Position numbers and translations under genes: made by a program
DNA from: RYN-133 sp963708645
GTDB lineage: Bacteria > Actinomycetota > Actinomycetes > Mycobacteriales > Jatrophihabitantaceae
Reading direction: 5' to 3'
NCBI GenBank assembly: GCA_963708645.1
Contig: CAVPTA010000010.1
Coordinates: forward strand, 1-64,000
DNA: 64,000 nucleotides
Notes under the pieces: model-generated
What the model was told of the DNA's origin: nothing
The model's database searches: none
The model's input: only the letters and a program-made list of their open reading frames with translations
Shown: in pieces, positions 18,463-28,106 of the stretch
How the letters are laid out: every line of letters begins with the position of its first letter
Numbering within the stretch: the first letter of the stretch is position 1

Positions 18463-18747
18463 GAGGCTCCTCGAGTCGGTCGTATCACGTCCTCGAGGGA
18501 CGACCTCGCTCGCTGATCGACGGGCTCGGCCGCGGTACCACCCTCGTTGGTGCCCTGCACACGCTCGAGCGGGGCACCCACTTCGTTCGGTCCGGGTCTA
18601 ATGGGGAGCCGTGCTGCCGGCCCCTGTTCTTCCGGTGCTCGGAGGTGATTTCACCACTGGCTCGGCCGCCGGGCTCACACCGCCCCCGGCTCGCTTCGGA
18701 CCGACGAAACCCGCGGGTACTCGTCCTCGTCACAGCAATTTTCCTGC
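18463..18747 (-). promoter_or_regulatory. T-box riboswitch upstream of ileS
   Basis: On the minus strand the T-box sequence AGGGTGGTACCGCG lies at 18544-18531, about 70 bp before the ileS start. It is the conserved bulge that pairs with the free 3' end of uncharged tRNA. Upstream lie an AGTA motif (about 18720) and GTGAAATCACC (around 18656-18646), whose ATC is a candidate isoleucine specifier codon. No terminator with a T run precedes ileS, whereas a CGAGGAG ribosome site follows the T-box. This fits the translational T-box type known for actinobacterial ileS. A possible -10, TACCAT on the minus strand, lies at 18760-18755. Confidence 0.85.
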
Positions 18748-18942
18748 ACCGCCTATGGTAGCGATGCTGTCTCGCACGTAGCCGGGTATCCGGGCCGTTT
18801 CGGCGCGGCTACTGGCATTGGCGGCGCCGAGGCCCATATAGTAGGCCGCCTTTCGAACGCATAATTGGATTCCGGCTCAAGTTTCGGCGCACCTGCCTCC
18901 ACGCGGACCCGTGCCGGTCAAGGAGAAGGGTGGGACCACGGC

Positions 18943-19998
18943 ATGGCCGCAGTTGGACGGATCGGGCGTGCGCTGCGCCGCAGGGGTGGTGCCGCCGCTC
19001 CGGCGACCAGGGCGGTGCAGAAGGCCGCCAAGAAAATCGCGAAGAAGTCCGCTCCGGCCAAGAAGTCGGCGCCGGCCAAGAAGATCGCGAAGAAGGCGGC
19101 TCCGGCCAAGAAGTCGGCTCCCGCGAAGAAGGCGGCTCCCGCGAAGAAGGTTGCCAAGAAGGCCGCGAAGAAGTCCGCACCAGCGAAGAAGGTCGTCAAG
19201 AAGTCTGCCGCCACAAAGTCCGCCGCCAAGAAGGCTGTGTCGGCGAAAAAGTCGGCGCCGGCGAAGTCGGCGGCGAAGAAGGCCGCACCAGCGAAGAAGG
19301 CCGCCCCGGCCAAGAAGGCGGTCCCGGCCAAGAAGTCCGCCACGAAGACGGCTCCGGCCAAGAAGTCCGCCACGAAGACGGCTCCGGCCAAGAAGTCCGC
19401 CACGAAGACGGCTCCGGCCAAGAAGCCGGCCAAGAAGTCCGCCACGAAGACGGCGCCGGCCAAGAAGTCCGCAGCGAAGGCGGCGCCGCCGAACACGGCC
19501 GCCAAGAAGGTCGCACCGCCAGCGAAGGCAGTCCCTACGGCTGCTCCGGCCACGGCGCCGGCGGCGACGAAGACCGCTGCGAGGCCCGCGACGCCCGCAC
19601 CGGCCCCGAAGACGATCTCCGTCCCGAAGGGTTCGGAATGGACCAAGGCCGAGCTCGCTGCCATCCGCCGCGACCTCGTCGGCGAGCTGGACGAGATGCG
19701 CACCGCGTACGACACGTCGCTGCGCGATCTGAACGACCTGCAGCAGTCGAGCACCGACGGCGCCGGTGACGACCAGGCCGACGCGGGCAGCAAGACCTTC
19801 GAACGCGAGCAGGAGCAGTCGATCGCGGCGAACCGGATGGATCTGATGGTGCAGATCCAGCGTGCGGTCGAGCGCATCGACGCGGGCACGTACGGGTACT
19901 GCGAGAGCTGCGGCAAGCCGATCCCCAAGGCCCGCCTCAAGGCGTTCCCGATGGCCACGCTGGACGTGAGCTGCAAGCAACGCGAGGAGCGTCGCTGA
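18943..19998 (+). CDS. DksA/TraR-type zinc-finger protein with long Lys/Ala/Pro-rich N terminus
   Basis: The 351-residue product has two parts. Residues about 25-220 are built from KKSAPAKK and KKSATKTAPA type repeats, very like histone H1 or mycobacterial HupB tails, and should bind DNA or RNA. The C-terminal 115 residues form a DksA/TraR domain: a coiled coil (ELAAIRRDLVGELDEMRTAY), the GTYGYCESCGKPIPKARL zinc-finger start, and the end LDVSCKQREERR. The third zinc cysteine, expected 17 residues after CESC, is Asp here, so the site is C-C-D-C. The ATG at 18943 follows AAGGAGAAGGG. A TATAGT (18837-18842) in the divergent region with ileS may be its -10 box. DksA-like proteins act at RNA polymerase. 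Confidence 0.8.
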   Translation: MAAVGRIGRALRRRGGAAAPATRAVQKAAKKIAKKSAPAKKSAPAKKIAKKAAPAKKSAPAKKAAPAKKVAKKAAKKSAPAKKVVKKSAATKSAAKKAVSAKKSAPAKSAAKKAAPAKKAAPAKKAVPAKKSATKTAPAKKSATKTAPAKKSATKTAPAKKPAKKSATKTAPAKKSAAKAAPPNTAAKKVAPPAKAVPTAAPATAPAATKTAARPATPAPAPKTISVPKGSEWTKAELAAIRRDLVGELDEMRTAYDTSLRDLNDLQQSSTDGAGDDQADAGSKTFEREQEQSIAANRMDLMVQIQRAVERIDAGTYGYCESCGKPIPKARLKAFPMATLDVSCKQREERR

Positions 19999-20031
19999 TC
20001 GCGCTCGTTCGGCCTGCGCGATGATGGACGA

Positions 20032-20586
20032 GTGAGCCCCGCGGACGACATCGACGCGCCGCTGCCCGTGCAGACCCCGCCACGAGCCCCGCGCCGCATC
20101 GCGCTGTTCGGGGTTGTCGGGCTGCTCGTCGTGCTCATCGATCTCGTGTCGAAGGTGCTGGTCGTCGCCAATCTGGCGCCGACCCAGGAGACGCGACTGC
20201 TCGGCGGGGCGATCTACCTCGACATCGCGCGCAACTCCGGAGCTGCCTTCTCGCTCGGGACGGGCTTCACCGCGATCCTGTCCGTGGTCGCGATCGCTGT
20301 CGTCGTGGTGATCGTGCGCACGGCAAGCCGGCTGCAGTCGCGGGCGTGGGCGGTCGCCCTCGGCCTGATCCTCGGCGGGGCGGTCGGAAATCTGATCGAC
20401 CGCATCTTCCGAGCGCCGGGTGTGTTCCGCGGCCACGTCGTCGACTGGATCAGCCTGTTCGGCCCGTACGGCGCGCACTGGCCGATCTTCAATCTCGCCG
20501 ACTCCGGCATCGTGTGCGGCGCCGTGCTCGCGGCCGCGCTGAGCCTGTTCGGCGTCTCGCTCGACGGAGCCCGCAACCGTGACTGA
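20032..20586 (+). CDS. lspA: Lipoprotein signal peptidase
   Basis: LspA is the membrane aspartyl protease that removes signal peptides from prolipoproteins after Lgt has added diacylglycerol. The GTG at 20032 gives 184 residues. Four membrane helices are visible, with the conserved ARNSGAAFS block, GGAVGNLIDRIF (first catalytic Asp) and FNLADSGIVCG (second catalytic Asp). The N-terminal 20 residues are Pro/Asp-rich and cytoplasmic. It overlaps the next gene by 8 bp, a lspA-rluD pair common in actinobacteria. lgt lies at 59.2 kb and a candidate lipoprotein substrate at 23.8 kb. Confidence 0.95.
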   Translation: MSPADDIDAPLPVQTPPRAPRRIALFGVVGLLVVLIDLVSKVLVVANLAPTQETRLLGGAIYLDIARNSGAAFSLGTGFTAILSVVAIAVVVVIVRTASRLQSRAWAVALGLILGGAVGNLIDRIFRAPGVFRGHVVDWISLFGPYGAHWPIFNLADSGIVCGAVLAAALSLFGVSLDGARNRD

Positions 20587-21505
20587 GTCCCGGCTCCTGC
20601 CGGTACCCGACGGTCTCGACGGGTTGCGCCTGGACGTCGCCATGTCGCGCCTGCTCGGGTTCTCGCGTACCGCGGCGGCGGATCTGATCGACGCCGGGCA
20701 CGTCAGTCTCGACGGTCGCACGCAGCCGCGCAGCGCAAAGGTGCACGGCGGGTCGATGCTCGAAGTGAACATTCCGGCCCCCGTCGCACCGCACGTCGAG
20801 CCGGAGCCCGTCGACGGGCTGAGCGTCCTCTACGACGACGCCGACCTGCTCGTCGTCGACAAGCCGGTCGGTGTGGCGGCCCATCCGTCACCGGGCTGGA
20901 CCGGTCCGACCGTCGTGCAGGGCCTGGCCGCGATGGGCTATCACCTGGCGAGCTCGGGCGCAGCCGAGCGGCAGGGCATCGTCCACCGCCTCGATGCCGG
21001 GACGACCGGCGCGATGGTGGTTGCCAAGAGCGAGCGCGCGTACTCGGCGCTCAAGCGCGCGTTCAAGGAGCGCACCGTCGACAAGCGGTACGCCGCGCTG
21101 GTGCAGGGACATCCCGACCCCACCAGCGGCACTATCGACGCGCCCATCGATCGTCATCCGTCCGCCGACTACAAGTTCGCTGTCGTCGCGAGCGGACGAC
21201 CCAGCGTCACCCACTACGAAACCGTCGAGGCGTTCCGGGCGGCGACCTTGCTCGACATCCGGCTCGAGACCGGGCGCACGCACCAGATCCGGGTGCACAT
21301 GGCGGCTGTCCGGCATCCGTGCGTCGGCGATCTCACCTACGGCGCCGACCCCACGCTGGCCAAGCGGCTGGGCCTGTCGCGGCAATGGCTGCACGCGCGC
21401 GAGCTCGGTTTCGAACATCCCGGTACCGGCGAGTGGCTCGTCGTTAACTCACCGTTCCCGTCCGATCTGCAGCACGCTCTCGATGTTCTCAGTGACGAAT
21501 CGTGA
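20579..21505 (+). CDS. RluD-family 23S rRNA pseudouridine synthase
   Basis: The enzyme isomerises specific uridines in RNA to pseudouridine. The GTG at 20579 overlaps the lspA stop. The 308-residue product has an N-terminal S4 RNA-binding domain (LLGFSRTAAADLIDAGHVSLDG) and a catalytic domain with VVDKPVGVAAHPSPG, GIVHRLDAGTTGAMV (the nucleophilic Asp in RLDAGTTG), KRYAALVQG and RLETGRTHQIRVHM. This is the RluA/RluD group; the exact rRNA position cannot be told from sequence alone. It is translationally coupled to lspA. Confidence 0.93.
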   Translation: MTESRLLPVPDGLDGLRLDVAMSRLLGFSRTAAADLIDAGHVSLDGRTQPRSAKVHGGSMLEVNIPAPVAPHVEPEPVDGLSVLYDDADLLVVDKPVGVAAHPSPGWTGPTVVQGLAAMGYHLASSGAAERQGIVHRLDAGTTGAMVVAKSERAYSALKRAFKERTVDKRYAALVQGHPDPTSGTIDAPIDRHPSADYKFAVVASGRPSVTHYETVEAFRAATLLDIRLETGRTHQIRVHMAAVRHPCVGDLTYGADPTLAKRLGLSRQWLHARELGFEHPGTGEWLVVNSPFPSDLQHALDVLSDES

Positions 21506-21527
21506 GCGCCGGGGGTAGGACGACGGT

Positions 21528-22967
21528 GTGAGTGCAGAAAGCGGTAGAGCCGGCCTGATCATCGCGTCCAACCGCGGTCCGCTCACGGTGGTTGCCGTCG
21601 AGGACGGTGACGACGAGATCCGCCGCGGCGGCGGCGGTCTGGTCAGCGGCATGCAGGCCGCGCTCTCGTCGACGCCGGAGGCGGTGTGGGTGTGCGCGGC
21701 GCTGAACGATCGTGAGCGCACGCTCGCCCGGCAGGCCACCGGTGGGCGGCTCTCGCAGTTGCCGCAGGTCAACGACGCGTTGCACGGCGATTTCGACGTG
21801 CACCTGCTCCCGATCGACACGCAGACCTTCCGCGCTGCGTACAACGGCATCGCGAACTCGACGTTGTGGTTCGTGCTGCACCAGCTGTTCGACCTGCCGA
21901 CGCAGCCGGTGTTCGACGCCGCGTGGCGGCGGCAGTGGGCGGCCTACGTGCGCTACAACCAGGCCTTCGCCGACGCGATCATCGACGAGGCTGCCGAGGG
22001 CGCAGCGGTGATGGTGCAGGACTACCACCTGTTCCTCGTGCCGAGGCTGTTGCGCCGCGCGCGTCCCGATCTGCGCATCGGCTTCTTCACGCACACGCCG
22101 TGGGTGCCGCCGGACTACTTCACGACACTGCCCGACGACGTGGCGTACGAGGTCGTCGACGGCATGCTCGGCGCCGACGTCATCGGCTTTCACACCCAGC
22201 GCTGGGCCGATCTGTTCGCTGCAACGGCGCGCACCTTGTGCGGCGCCGATACCGACGGCGTGCGTGTGTTCCCGCTCGGCACCGACGGCGAGGAGATGGA
22301 CAAGCTCGGCAACCGACGCATCGTCGACAGCGCGATGCGAGTGCTGAACGACGTGGTCGGCGACCGCATCGTCATCGGGCGCGTCGACCGCACCGAACTG
22401 TCGAAGAACGTGTGGCGCGGCCTGCTGAGCTATCGAGAGTTGCTGCGCAAGTATCCCGAGTGGCGTGGCCGCGTGGTGCATTGCGTCTACGACAACCCGT
22501 CCCGCGAGGACCTGCCCGCCTACCGCGAATACAGTGCGTCGCTCGAACGTCTCGCGGCCGAGATCGACGACGAGTTCTCGACCGAGGAATGGACGCCGAT
22601 CATCCTCGAGATCCAGGACGACTACCCGGCGGCGCTCGCTGCATTGCGGCGCACAGATGTGGTGTTCGTGAACTCCGTACGCGACGGGATGAATCTCGTC
22701 GTGCTCGAAGCGCTGGTGCTGTCCGAGCGCGACCCCGCCGTCGTGATCTCACGAGAGATGGGCGCGATCGAGGTGCTCGGCGACGACGTCATCGCGGTGA
22801 ACCCGTTCGACGTGTCGGCCGGCGCCGAGGCGCTGCACGCAGCGCTGCTGATGGGAGCGGACGAGCGCGCCGAGCGGGCGGCGCGGATGCGTGCGGCCGC
22901 CGTGCGATTGCCTCCGACCGAGTGGTTCCGCGCGCAGCTGGACGCGTTGCCGTCAGCCGAGCAGTGA
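21528..22967 (+). CDS. GT20 trehalose-6-phosphate synthase-like glycosyltransferase
   Basis: The 479-residue GTG-start protein belongs to glycosyltransferase family 20 (OtsA-like). It shows IIASNRGPLTV, the glycine loop RRGGGGLVSGM, MVQDYHLFLVPRLLR, and FTHTPWVPPDYF. A C-terminal SERDPAVVISREMGAIEVLG with VNPFDV also follows. The usual LDYTKG active-site loop of OtsA is replaced by GRVDRTELSKNVWRGL, so it sits in a branch with an RxDRTELSKN loop that I recall from Streptomyces-type OtsA and, more distantly, VldE-like enzymes. The expected reaction is glucose transfer from a nucleotide sugar to glucose-6-phosphate, but donor and acceptor are inferred. The neighbouring otsB supports trehalose synthesis. 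Confidence 0.85.
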   Translation: MSAESGRAGLIIASNRGPLTVVAVEDGDDEIRRGGGGLVSGMQAALSSTPEAVWVCAALNDRERTLARQATGGRLSQLPQVNDALHGDFDVHLLPIDTQTFRAAYNGIANSTLWFVLHQLFDLPTQPVFDAAWRRQWAAYVRYNQAFADAIIDEAAEGAAVMVQDYHLFLVPRLLRRARPDLRIGFFTHTPWVPPDYFTTLPDDVAYEVVDGMLGADVIGFHTQRWADLFAATARTLCGADTDGVRVFPLGTDGEEMDKLGNRRIVDSAMRVLNDVVGDRIVIGRVDRTELSKNVWRGLLSYRELLRKYPEWRGRVVHCVYDNPSREDLPAYREYSASLERLAAEIDDEFSTEEWTPIILEIQDDYPAALAALRRTDVVFVNSVRDGMNLVVLEALVLSERDPAVVISREMGAIEVLGDDVIAVNPFDVSAGAEALHAALLMGADERAERAARMRAAAVRLPPTEWFRAQLDALPSAEQ

Positions 22968-23723
22968 CCGCAGGAACGTGACCGCGTCCGCGGGTTCGGC
23001 AACGCTGACGTCGGCGGCTTCGGCCGCCTCGTCGACTCCGGACAGGCGCACCGCCACGCTGTAGGCGTGACGGCCGCGCTCGCGTTCGGCGCGTAGATGC
23101 TCGAAGGCCGGAATGTCGCCGAGATCGTCGCCGAGGTACACGACGCCGCTGTGCCCTTCGCCGAGTCGGTCGATGGCGCCGGCCTTGTCGTAGCCGGGCA
23201 GCCGCAGTTCGAGCACGTCCCGTCCTGGATGTACCTCGAGCCCGAGCTCGTCTGCGAGCGCACTGACTGGCTCCTGCAGCGGGGCAAGCGCGGCATCCGG
23301 GTCGTCCGCCTGGCGGCCGTGGACGACGAGCGAGAGCCGCTTGTCCTCGATCCACAGCGCCGGGTCGGCGCCGTCGAGCAACTGGGGCAGGCGTTGCTGG
23401 AGGGTGCGGAGCTGGTCGGGGGTGTCCGGCGTTTCGAGGGCGCCGTCGTGCCAGGTCTCGATGCCGTAGACCCCGGCGACGATCACGCCGGGTACGCGCT
23501 CGAGCCCGCCGAGGCGCACCACGGTCTCGGCGTCCCGTCCGGTGATCACGGCGACCTGCGCACCGGCCCGGGCCAGGTCGGCCAGAACGTCGATCGCGCC
23601 GTCGACAGGCCGCGATTGCTGCGGGTCGCGCACCAGCGGTGCCAGGGTGCCGTCGAAGTCGGTGGCCACCAGCACGTCCGGCATGAGGGCGCGCAGCGCG
23701 GCGGTGATCTCGGTCAGCTCCAC
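22953..23723 (-). CDS. otsB: Trehalose-6-phosphate phosphatase
   Basis: OtsB removes phosphate from trehalose-6-phosphate. It is a 256-residue HAD-superfamily hydrolase: motif I ATDFDGTLAPL (nucleophile and acid/base Asp), motif II in VAVITGRDAETV, a cap domain, and motif IV YLGDDLGDIPAF. It faces the GT20 gene and overlaps its 3' end by 15 bp, so the two trehalose genes are convergent rather than in one operon. Upstream of its start, toward the transpeptidase, lies a strong inverted repeat that may serve both promoters. Confidence 0.92.
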   Translation of the reverse strand: MELTEITAALRALMPDVLVATDFDGTLAPLVRDPQQSRPVDGAIDVLADLARAGAQVAVITGRDAETVVRLGGLERVPGVIVAGVYGIETWHDGALETPDTPDQLRTLQQRLPQLLDGADPALWIEDKRLSLVVHGRQADDPDAALAPLQEPVSALADELGLEVHPGRDVLELRLPGYDKAGAIDRLGEGHSGVVYLGDDLGDIPAFEHLRAERERGRHAYSVAVRLSGVDEAAEAADVSVAEPADAVTFLRSLLG

Positions 23724-23737
23724 CCGTCCATCCTGCC

Positions 23738-23790
23738 TTTCCCCGCTGGTGCTCGCTCCGAACCGTCCAGGACGAGCACCAGCAGGGAAA
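23738..23790. promoter_or_regulatory. 18-bp inverted repeat between divergent otsB and transpeptidase genes
   Basis: Bases 23738-23755 (TTTCCCCGCTGGTGCTCG) match the reverse complement of 23773-23790 at 17 of 18 positions, with a 17-bp spacer. The repeat sits upstream of both genes, so it is not a terminator for either. It could be an operator or a structured 5' leader on both transcripts. Confidence 0.55.
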
Positions 23791-23847
23791 AGGGACCGAC
23801 GGCGAGCGCTGCGCTGCTGGGATGCGCGGCCGGGATATCGTCATGGC

Positions 23848-24438
23848 GTGAGACGAGCCGCGTTCGGGGCGCTCGCCGTGCTGGCGGCGGGCGTGTTGAC
23901 GGCGTGCGCGCACCAGGCGGCAAGCACACACGCGGCCCAACGCGCTCCCGCGATCCAACCGGCTCCGTTGCCGACAACGGCCCGGCATGTACAGCGGCAT
24001 GCTCCTGCGGTCGAGCGCGTGGTCACCCGTCCCAAGTACAACCGGTGCGGGCACAACAGCGCACCCCAGAAGGTCATCGTGAGCGTCCGGCGCCAGCATC
24101 TATGGATGTGCGCCGGTCATCGGCTCGTGCGCCAGAGCGCGGTGACCACCGGGATGGTCGGGCAGTACACGAACACGCCCACCGGCAACTTCGTGATCCA
24201 GAGCCGGGTGCGCGACACGACCCTGACGCTGAACACCGGCGCGACGTACGCGGTCAATTACTGGATCCCGTTCGAGGGCCCGCTGTTCGGCTTCCACGAC
24301 GCTTCGTGGCAGACCTTCCCGTTCGGTAGCGACAAGTACCGCACCGACGGCTCGCACGGCTGCGTCCACATGCCGCTGAAGGCGATCGCCTTCCTGTACC
24401 GCTGGTCGGCGCGTCCCACCGCCGTCCACATTTCTTGA
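23848..24438 (+). CDS. L,D-transpeptidase (YkuD) lipoprotein
   Basis: A GTG at 23848 gives 196 residues beginning with a lipoprotein signal: basic RRAA, hydrophobic FGALAVLAAGVLTAC, with the lipobox LTAC and Cys as the modified residue. After a Pro/Ala/His linker the YkuD domain runs from about residue 75 (VIVSVRRQHLWMC) to the active site SHGCVHMPL, where Cys is the nucleophile. L,D-transpeptidases make 3-3 cross-links in peptidoglycan or attach proteins to it at the outer face of the membrane. The single compact domain suggests a minor or specialised member. LspA and Lgt encoded in this window would process it. Confidence 0.88.
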   Translation: MRRAAFGALAVLAAGVLTACAHQAASTHAAQRAPAIQPAPLPTTARHVQRHAPAVERVVTRPKYNRCGHNSAPQKVIVSVRRQHLWMCAGHRLVRQSAVTTGMVGQYTNTPTGNFVIQSRVRDTTLTLNTGATYAVNYWIPFEGPLFGFHDASWQTFPFGSDKYRTDGSHGCVHMPLKAIAFLYRWSARPTAVHIS

Positions 24439-24549
24439 GGGCTTCGGCTCTACCCGAGGTCGAGAGACTCGCCCGGCGCTGCCTCTCGTTAGCTGTCGGA
24501 CCCCGGTGAGAAGATCGGGGTTCCGGCGGCAACAGGGAGCGACCCAGCA

Positions 24550-27500
24550 GTGACCTCGGCGACGACCGACTCGTTCGTGCACCTGCACGTCCATACCGAG
24601 TACTCGATGCTCGACGGTGCGGCGCGGTTGACCGAGTTGTTCGCCGAGACCGCGCGCATGGGCATGCCGGCCCTGGCGATGACCGACCACGGCAACGTCT
24701 TCGGCGCGTACGACTTCTACCGCCGCGCCAACGAGGCCGGGGTCAAGCCCATCATCGGCATGGAGGCCTACCTCACGCCGAACACCCACCGTGGCGACCG
24801 CACCCGGGTGCGCTGGGCCGAGGGCGGCGAGAACGACGTCTCCGGCGGCGGGGCGTACACGCACATGACCCTGCTGGCCGAGACGACCGAGGGCATGCAC
24901 AACCTGTTCCGGTTGGCCTCGCGCAGCAGCATGGAAGGTTTCTTCTACAAGCCGCGCGCCGACCGCGAACTGCTGTCCCAATACGCCCGCGGCATGATCG
25001 GGACGACCGGTTGCCCGTCCGGTGAGATCCAGACCTGGCTGCGCATCGGCGACTACGACAAGGCCCGTGCGGCCGGCGCCGACTTCCAGGACATCTTCGG
25101 CAAGGACAACTTCTTCCTCGAGCTCATGGATCACGGGCTCGGCATCGAGAAGCAGGTCTACGAGGGTCAGCTGCGGCTGGCAAAGGATCTCGGGCTACCG
25201 ATCATCGCCACCAACGACCTGCACTACACACACCGCGAGGACGCCGACGCGCACGAGGTGTATGTCTGCGTCGGCACCGGCAAGACGATGGCCGACCCGA
25301 ACCGGCTCAAGTTCGACGGCGGGGGCTACTACCTGAAGAGCCCGGCCGAGATGCGCTCGCTGTGGGCCGACAAGCACGACCTGCGCGAGGCCTGCGACAA
25401 CACGCTGCTGATCGCCGAGCGGTGCGACGTGAAGTTCACCGAGGGCAACGGCACCTACATGTCGCGGTTCCCGGTGCCCGGAGGGCGAGACCGAGCACTC
25501 CTGGTTCGAACGCGAGGTCGCGGCCGGCTTGCAGCGCCGCTTCCCCAACGGCATCACGCCCGAGGTGCAGAGGCAGGCCGACTACGAGGTCGGCGTCATC
25601 GAGCAGATGAACTTCCCGGGCTACTTCCTCGTCGTCGCCGACTTCATCAACTGGGCCAAGGACAACGGCATCCGGGTCGGGCCGGGCCGCGGATCGGGCG
25701 CGGGCTCGATGGTCGCCTACGCGATGCGCATCACCGACCTCAACCCGCTCGAGCACGGGCTGATCTTCGAGCGCTTCCTGAACCCCGACCGCGTGTCCAT
25801 GCCCGACTTCGACATCGACTTCGACGAGCGCCGGCGCGGCGAGGTCATCCGCTACGTCACCGAGAAGTACGGCAGCGACCGCGTCGCGCAGATCGTCACC
25901 TACGGAACGATCAAGTCCAAGCAGGCCGTCAAGGACGCCGGGCGCGTGCTCGGCTACCCGTTCTCGATGGGCGACCGCATCACCAAGGCGATGCCGCCGG
26001 CGGTGATGGGCAAGGACGTCCCGCTCAAGCAGATCTTCGATCCGTCCCATGAGCGGTACAAGGAGGGTGGCGAGTTCCGCGCCCTGGTCGAGGCCGACCA
26101 AGAGGTCGCGAAGGTCGTCGAGACGGCCAAGGGTCTCGAGGGGCTCAAGCGCCAGTGGGGCGTGCACGCCGCCGGCGTGATCATGTCCTCCGACCCGCTG
26201 CTCGATCTGATCCCGATCATGAAGCGCGAGCAGGACGGCGCGATCATCACGCAGTTCGACTACCCGGCGTGCGAGTCGCTCGGCCTGATCAAGATGGACT
26301 TCCTGGGGTTGCGCAACCTCACCGTCCTCGACGACGCGGTCGACAACATCCGCGCCAACCGCGGCGCGGACCTCGTCCTCGAAGATCTCCCGCTCGACGA
26401 CCTCGCGTCCTACGACCTGCTCGGACGCGGTGACTCGTTGGGCGTGTTCCAGCTCGACGGCGGGCCGCTGCGCTCGCTGATGCGGCTGATGCATCCCGAC
26501 AACTTCGAGGACATCTCCGCGCTCATCGCGCTCTACCGGCCCGGACCCGATGGGCGCCGACTCGCACACGAACTACGCGCTGCGCAAGATCGGCCGGCAA
26601 GAGGTCACGCCGATCCACCCCGAGCTCGCCGAGGCCCTCGACGAGATCCTGTCGACCAGCTACGGCCTGATCATCTATCAAGAGCAGGTCATGGCGATCG
26701 CGCAGAAGGTCGCCGGCTTCTCGCTCGGACAGGCCGACATCCTGCGCCGCGCGATGGGCAAGAAGAAGAAGTCCGAGCTGGACAAGCAGTACGAGGGCTT
26801 CGCCGCCGGCATGAAGGCCAACGGCTACTCCGACGGCTGCGTCAAGACGCTGTGGGACATCCTGCTGCCGTTCTCCGACTACGCGTTCAACAAGGCGCAC
26901 TCGGCGGCATACGGCGTCATCTCGTACTGGACGGCCTACCTCAAGGCGAACTACCCGGCCGAGTACATGGCCGCCCTGCTCACGTCCGTCAAGGACGACA
27001 AGGACAAGATGGCGATCTACCTCGCCGAGTGCCGACGCATGGGCATCCGGGTGCTCCCGCCGTGCGTCAACTCCAGTGACGCCAACTTCACCCCGGTCGA
27101 CAAGGACATCCGCTTCGGCATGACCGCGGTGCGCAACGTCGGCGCGAACGTCGTGTCGTCGATCGTCGCGACGCGCGCCGCGAAGGGCGAGTTCGTCGAC
27201 TTCGCCGACTTCCTCCGCAAGGTCGACGCGGTCGTCTGCAACAAGCGCACGATCGAGGCGCTTGATCAAGGGCGGCGCGTTCGACTCGTTGCAGCACACC
27301 CGCCGCGGACTGATCAACGTCTACGAGCCGGCGGTCGACGCGGTGCTCGACACCAAGCGCGCCGAGGCGATCGGGCAGTTCGACCTGTTCGGGTCGTTCG
27401 GCGACGAGCCGGCGGCCGACTCACCCGTCGACGTCTTCGCAGTGCGCGTGCCCGACGGCGAGTGGGACAAGAAGGTGCTGTTGCAGTTCGAGCGCGAGAT

Positions 27501-28102
27501 GCTCGGTCTGTACGTGTCCGACCATCCGCTGTTCGGGCTCGAGCACGTGCTCGGCGCCGCGGCCGACGACTCGATCGCGAACGTCATGGCCGAGGCGAGC
27601 GAAGAGCCGAAGTCGATCACGCTCGCCGGCATCCTGTCGTCGGTGAACCGCCGAGTCACCAAGGCCGGCGCGCCGTGGGCCAACGCCGTCCTCGAGGATC
27701 TCGAGGGCTCGATCGAGGTGATGTTCTTCCCGGCGACCTATGCCCAGGTCGCGTCTGACGATCACCGAGGACGCCGTCGTCGCGATCAAGGGACGCACCG
27801 ACGCCCGTGACGACACCGTCAAGCTCATCGCGTCCGACATCTCGATCCTGAACACCGACGTCGACGTCGCCCGCGGCCCGGTCGTGGTGACGATGCCCCT
27901 GATGCGTTGCACGCCGCCGATGATCGAACGCCTCACCGATGTGCTCGCCACCCACCGCGGCACGACCGAGGTGCACCTGAAACTGACCGGCGGCCCCGAG
28001 CCGCGGGTGCTCAAGGTCGCCGATCAGTTCCGCGTCCAGCCCTCAGCCGCCCTGATGGGCGACTTGAAAGCCTTGCTCGGCCCAACGGCTATCTCCGCCT
28101 GA
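24550..28102 (+). CDS. dnaE: DNA polymerase III alpha subunit (four frameshifts)
   Basis: DnaE is the replicative polymerase catalytic subunit. The GTG at 24550 gives the PHP domain opening HLHVHTEYSMLDG. The polymerase core carries VGPGRGSGAGSMVAYAM and the catalytic-aspartate block MPDFDIDFDERRRGEV, then YRPGPMGADSHTNY, YQEQVMAIAQKVAGFSLGQAD and FNKAHSAAYGVISYWTAYLK. The OB-fold and C-terminal region follow (ITLAGILSSVNRRVTKAG), ending at DLKALLGP. Frame changes at about 25483, 26546, 27263 and 27757 each fall at a one-base slip with family sequence on both sides. Corrected length is about 1180 residues, normal for actinobacterial DnaE1. It ends close to the convergent ABC permease gene. 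Confidence 0.96.
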
Positions 28103-28106
28103 CGGA

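Noticed and set aside
15286..18516. Long plus-strand frames opposite ileS
   Set aside because: They are shadows of the intact, motif-complete ileS gene on the minus strand.
18877..20772. Long minus-strand frame opposite the DksA-like gene, rich in Leu/Arg/Gly repeats
   Set aside because: It mirrors the Lys/Ala codon repeats of the plus-strand gene, has no family motif and overlaps lspA.
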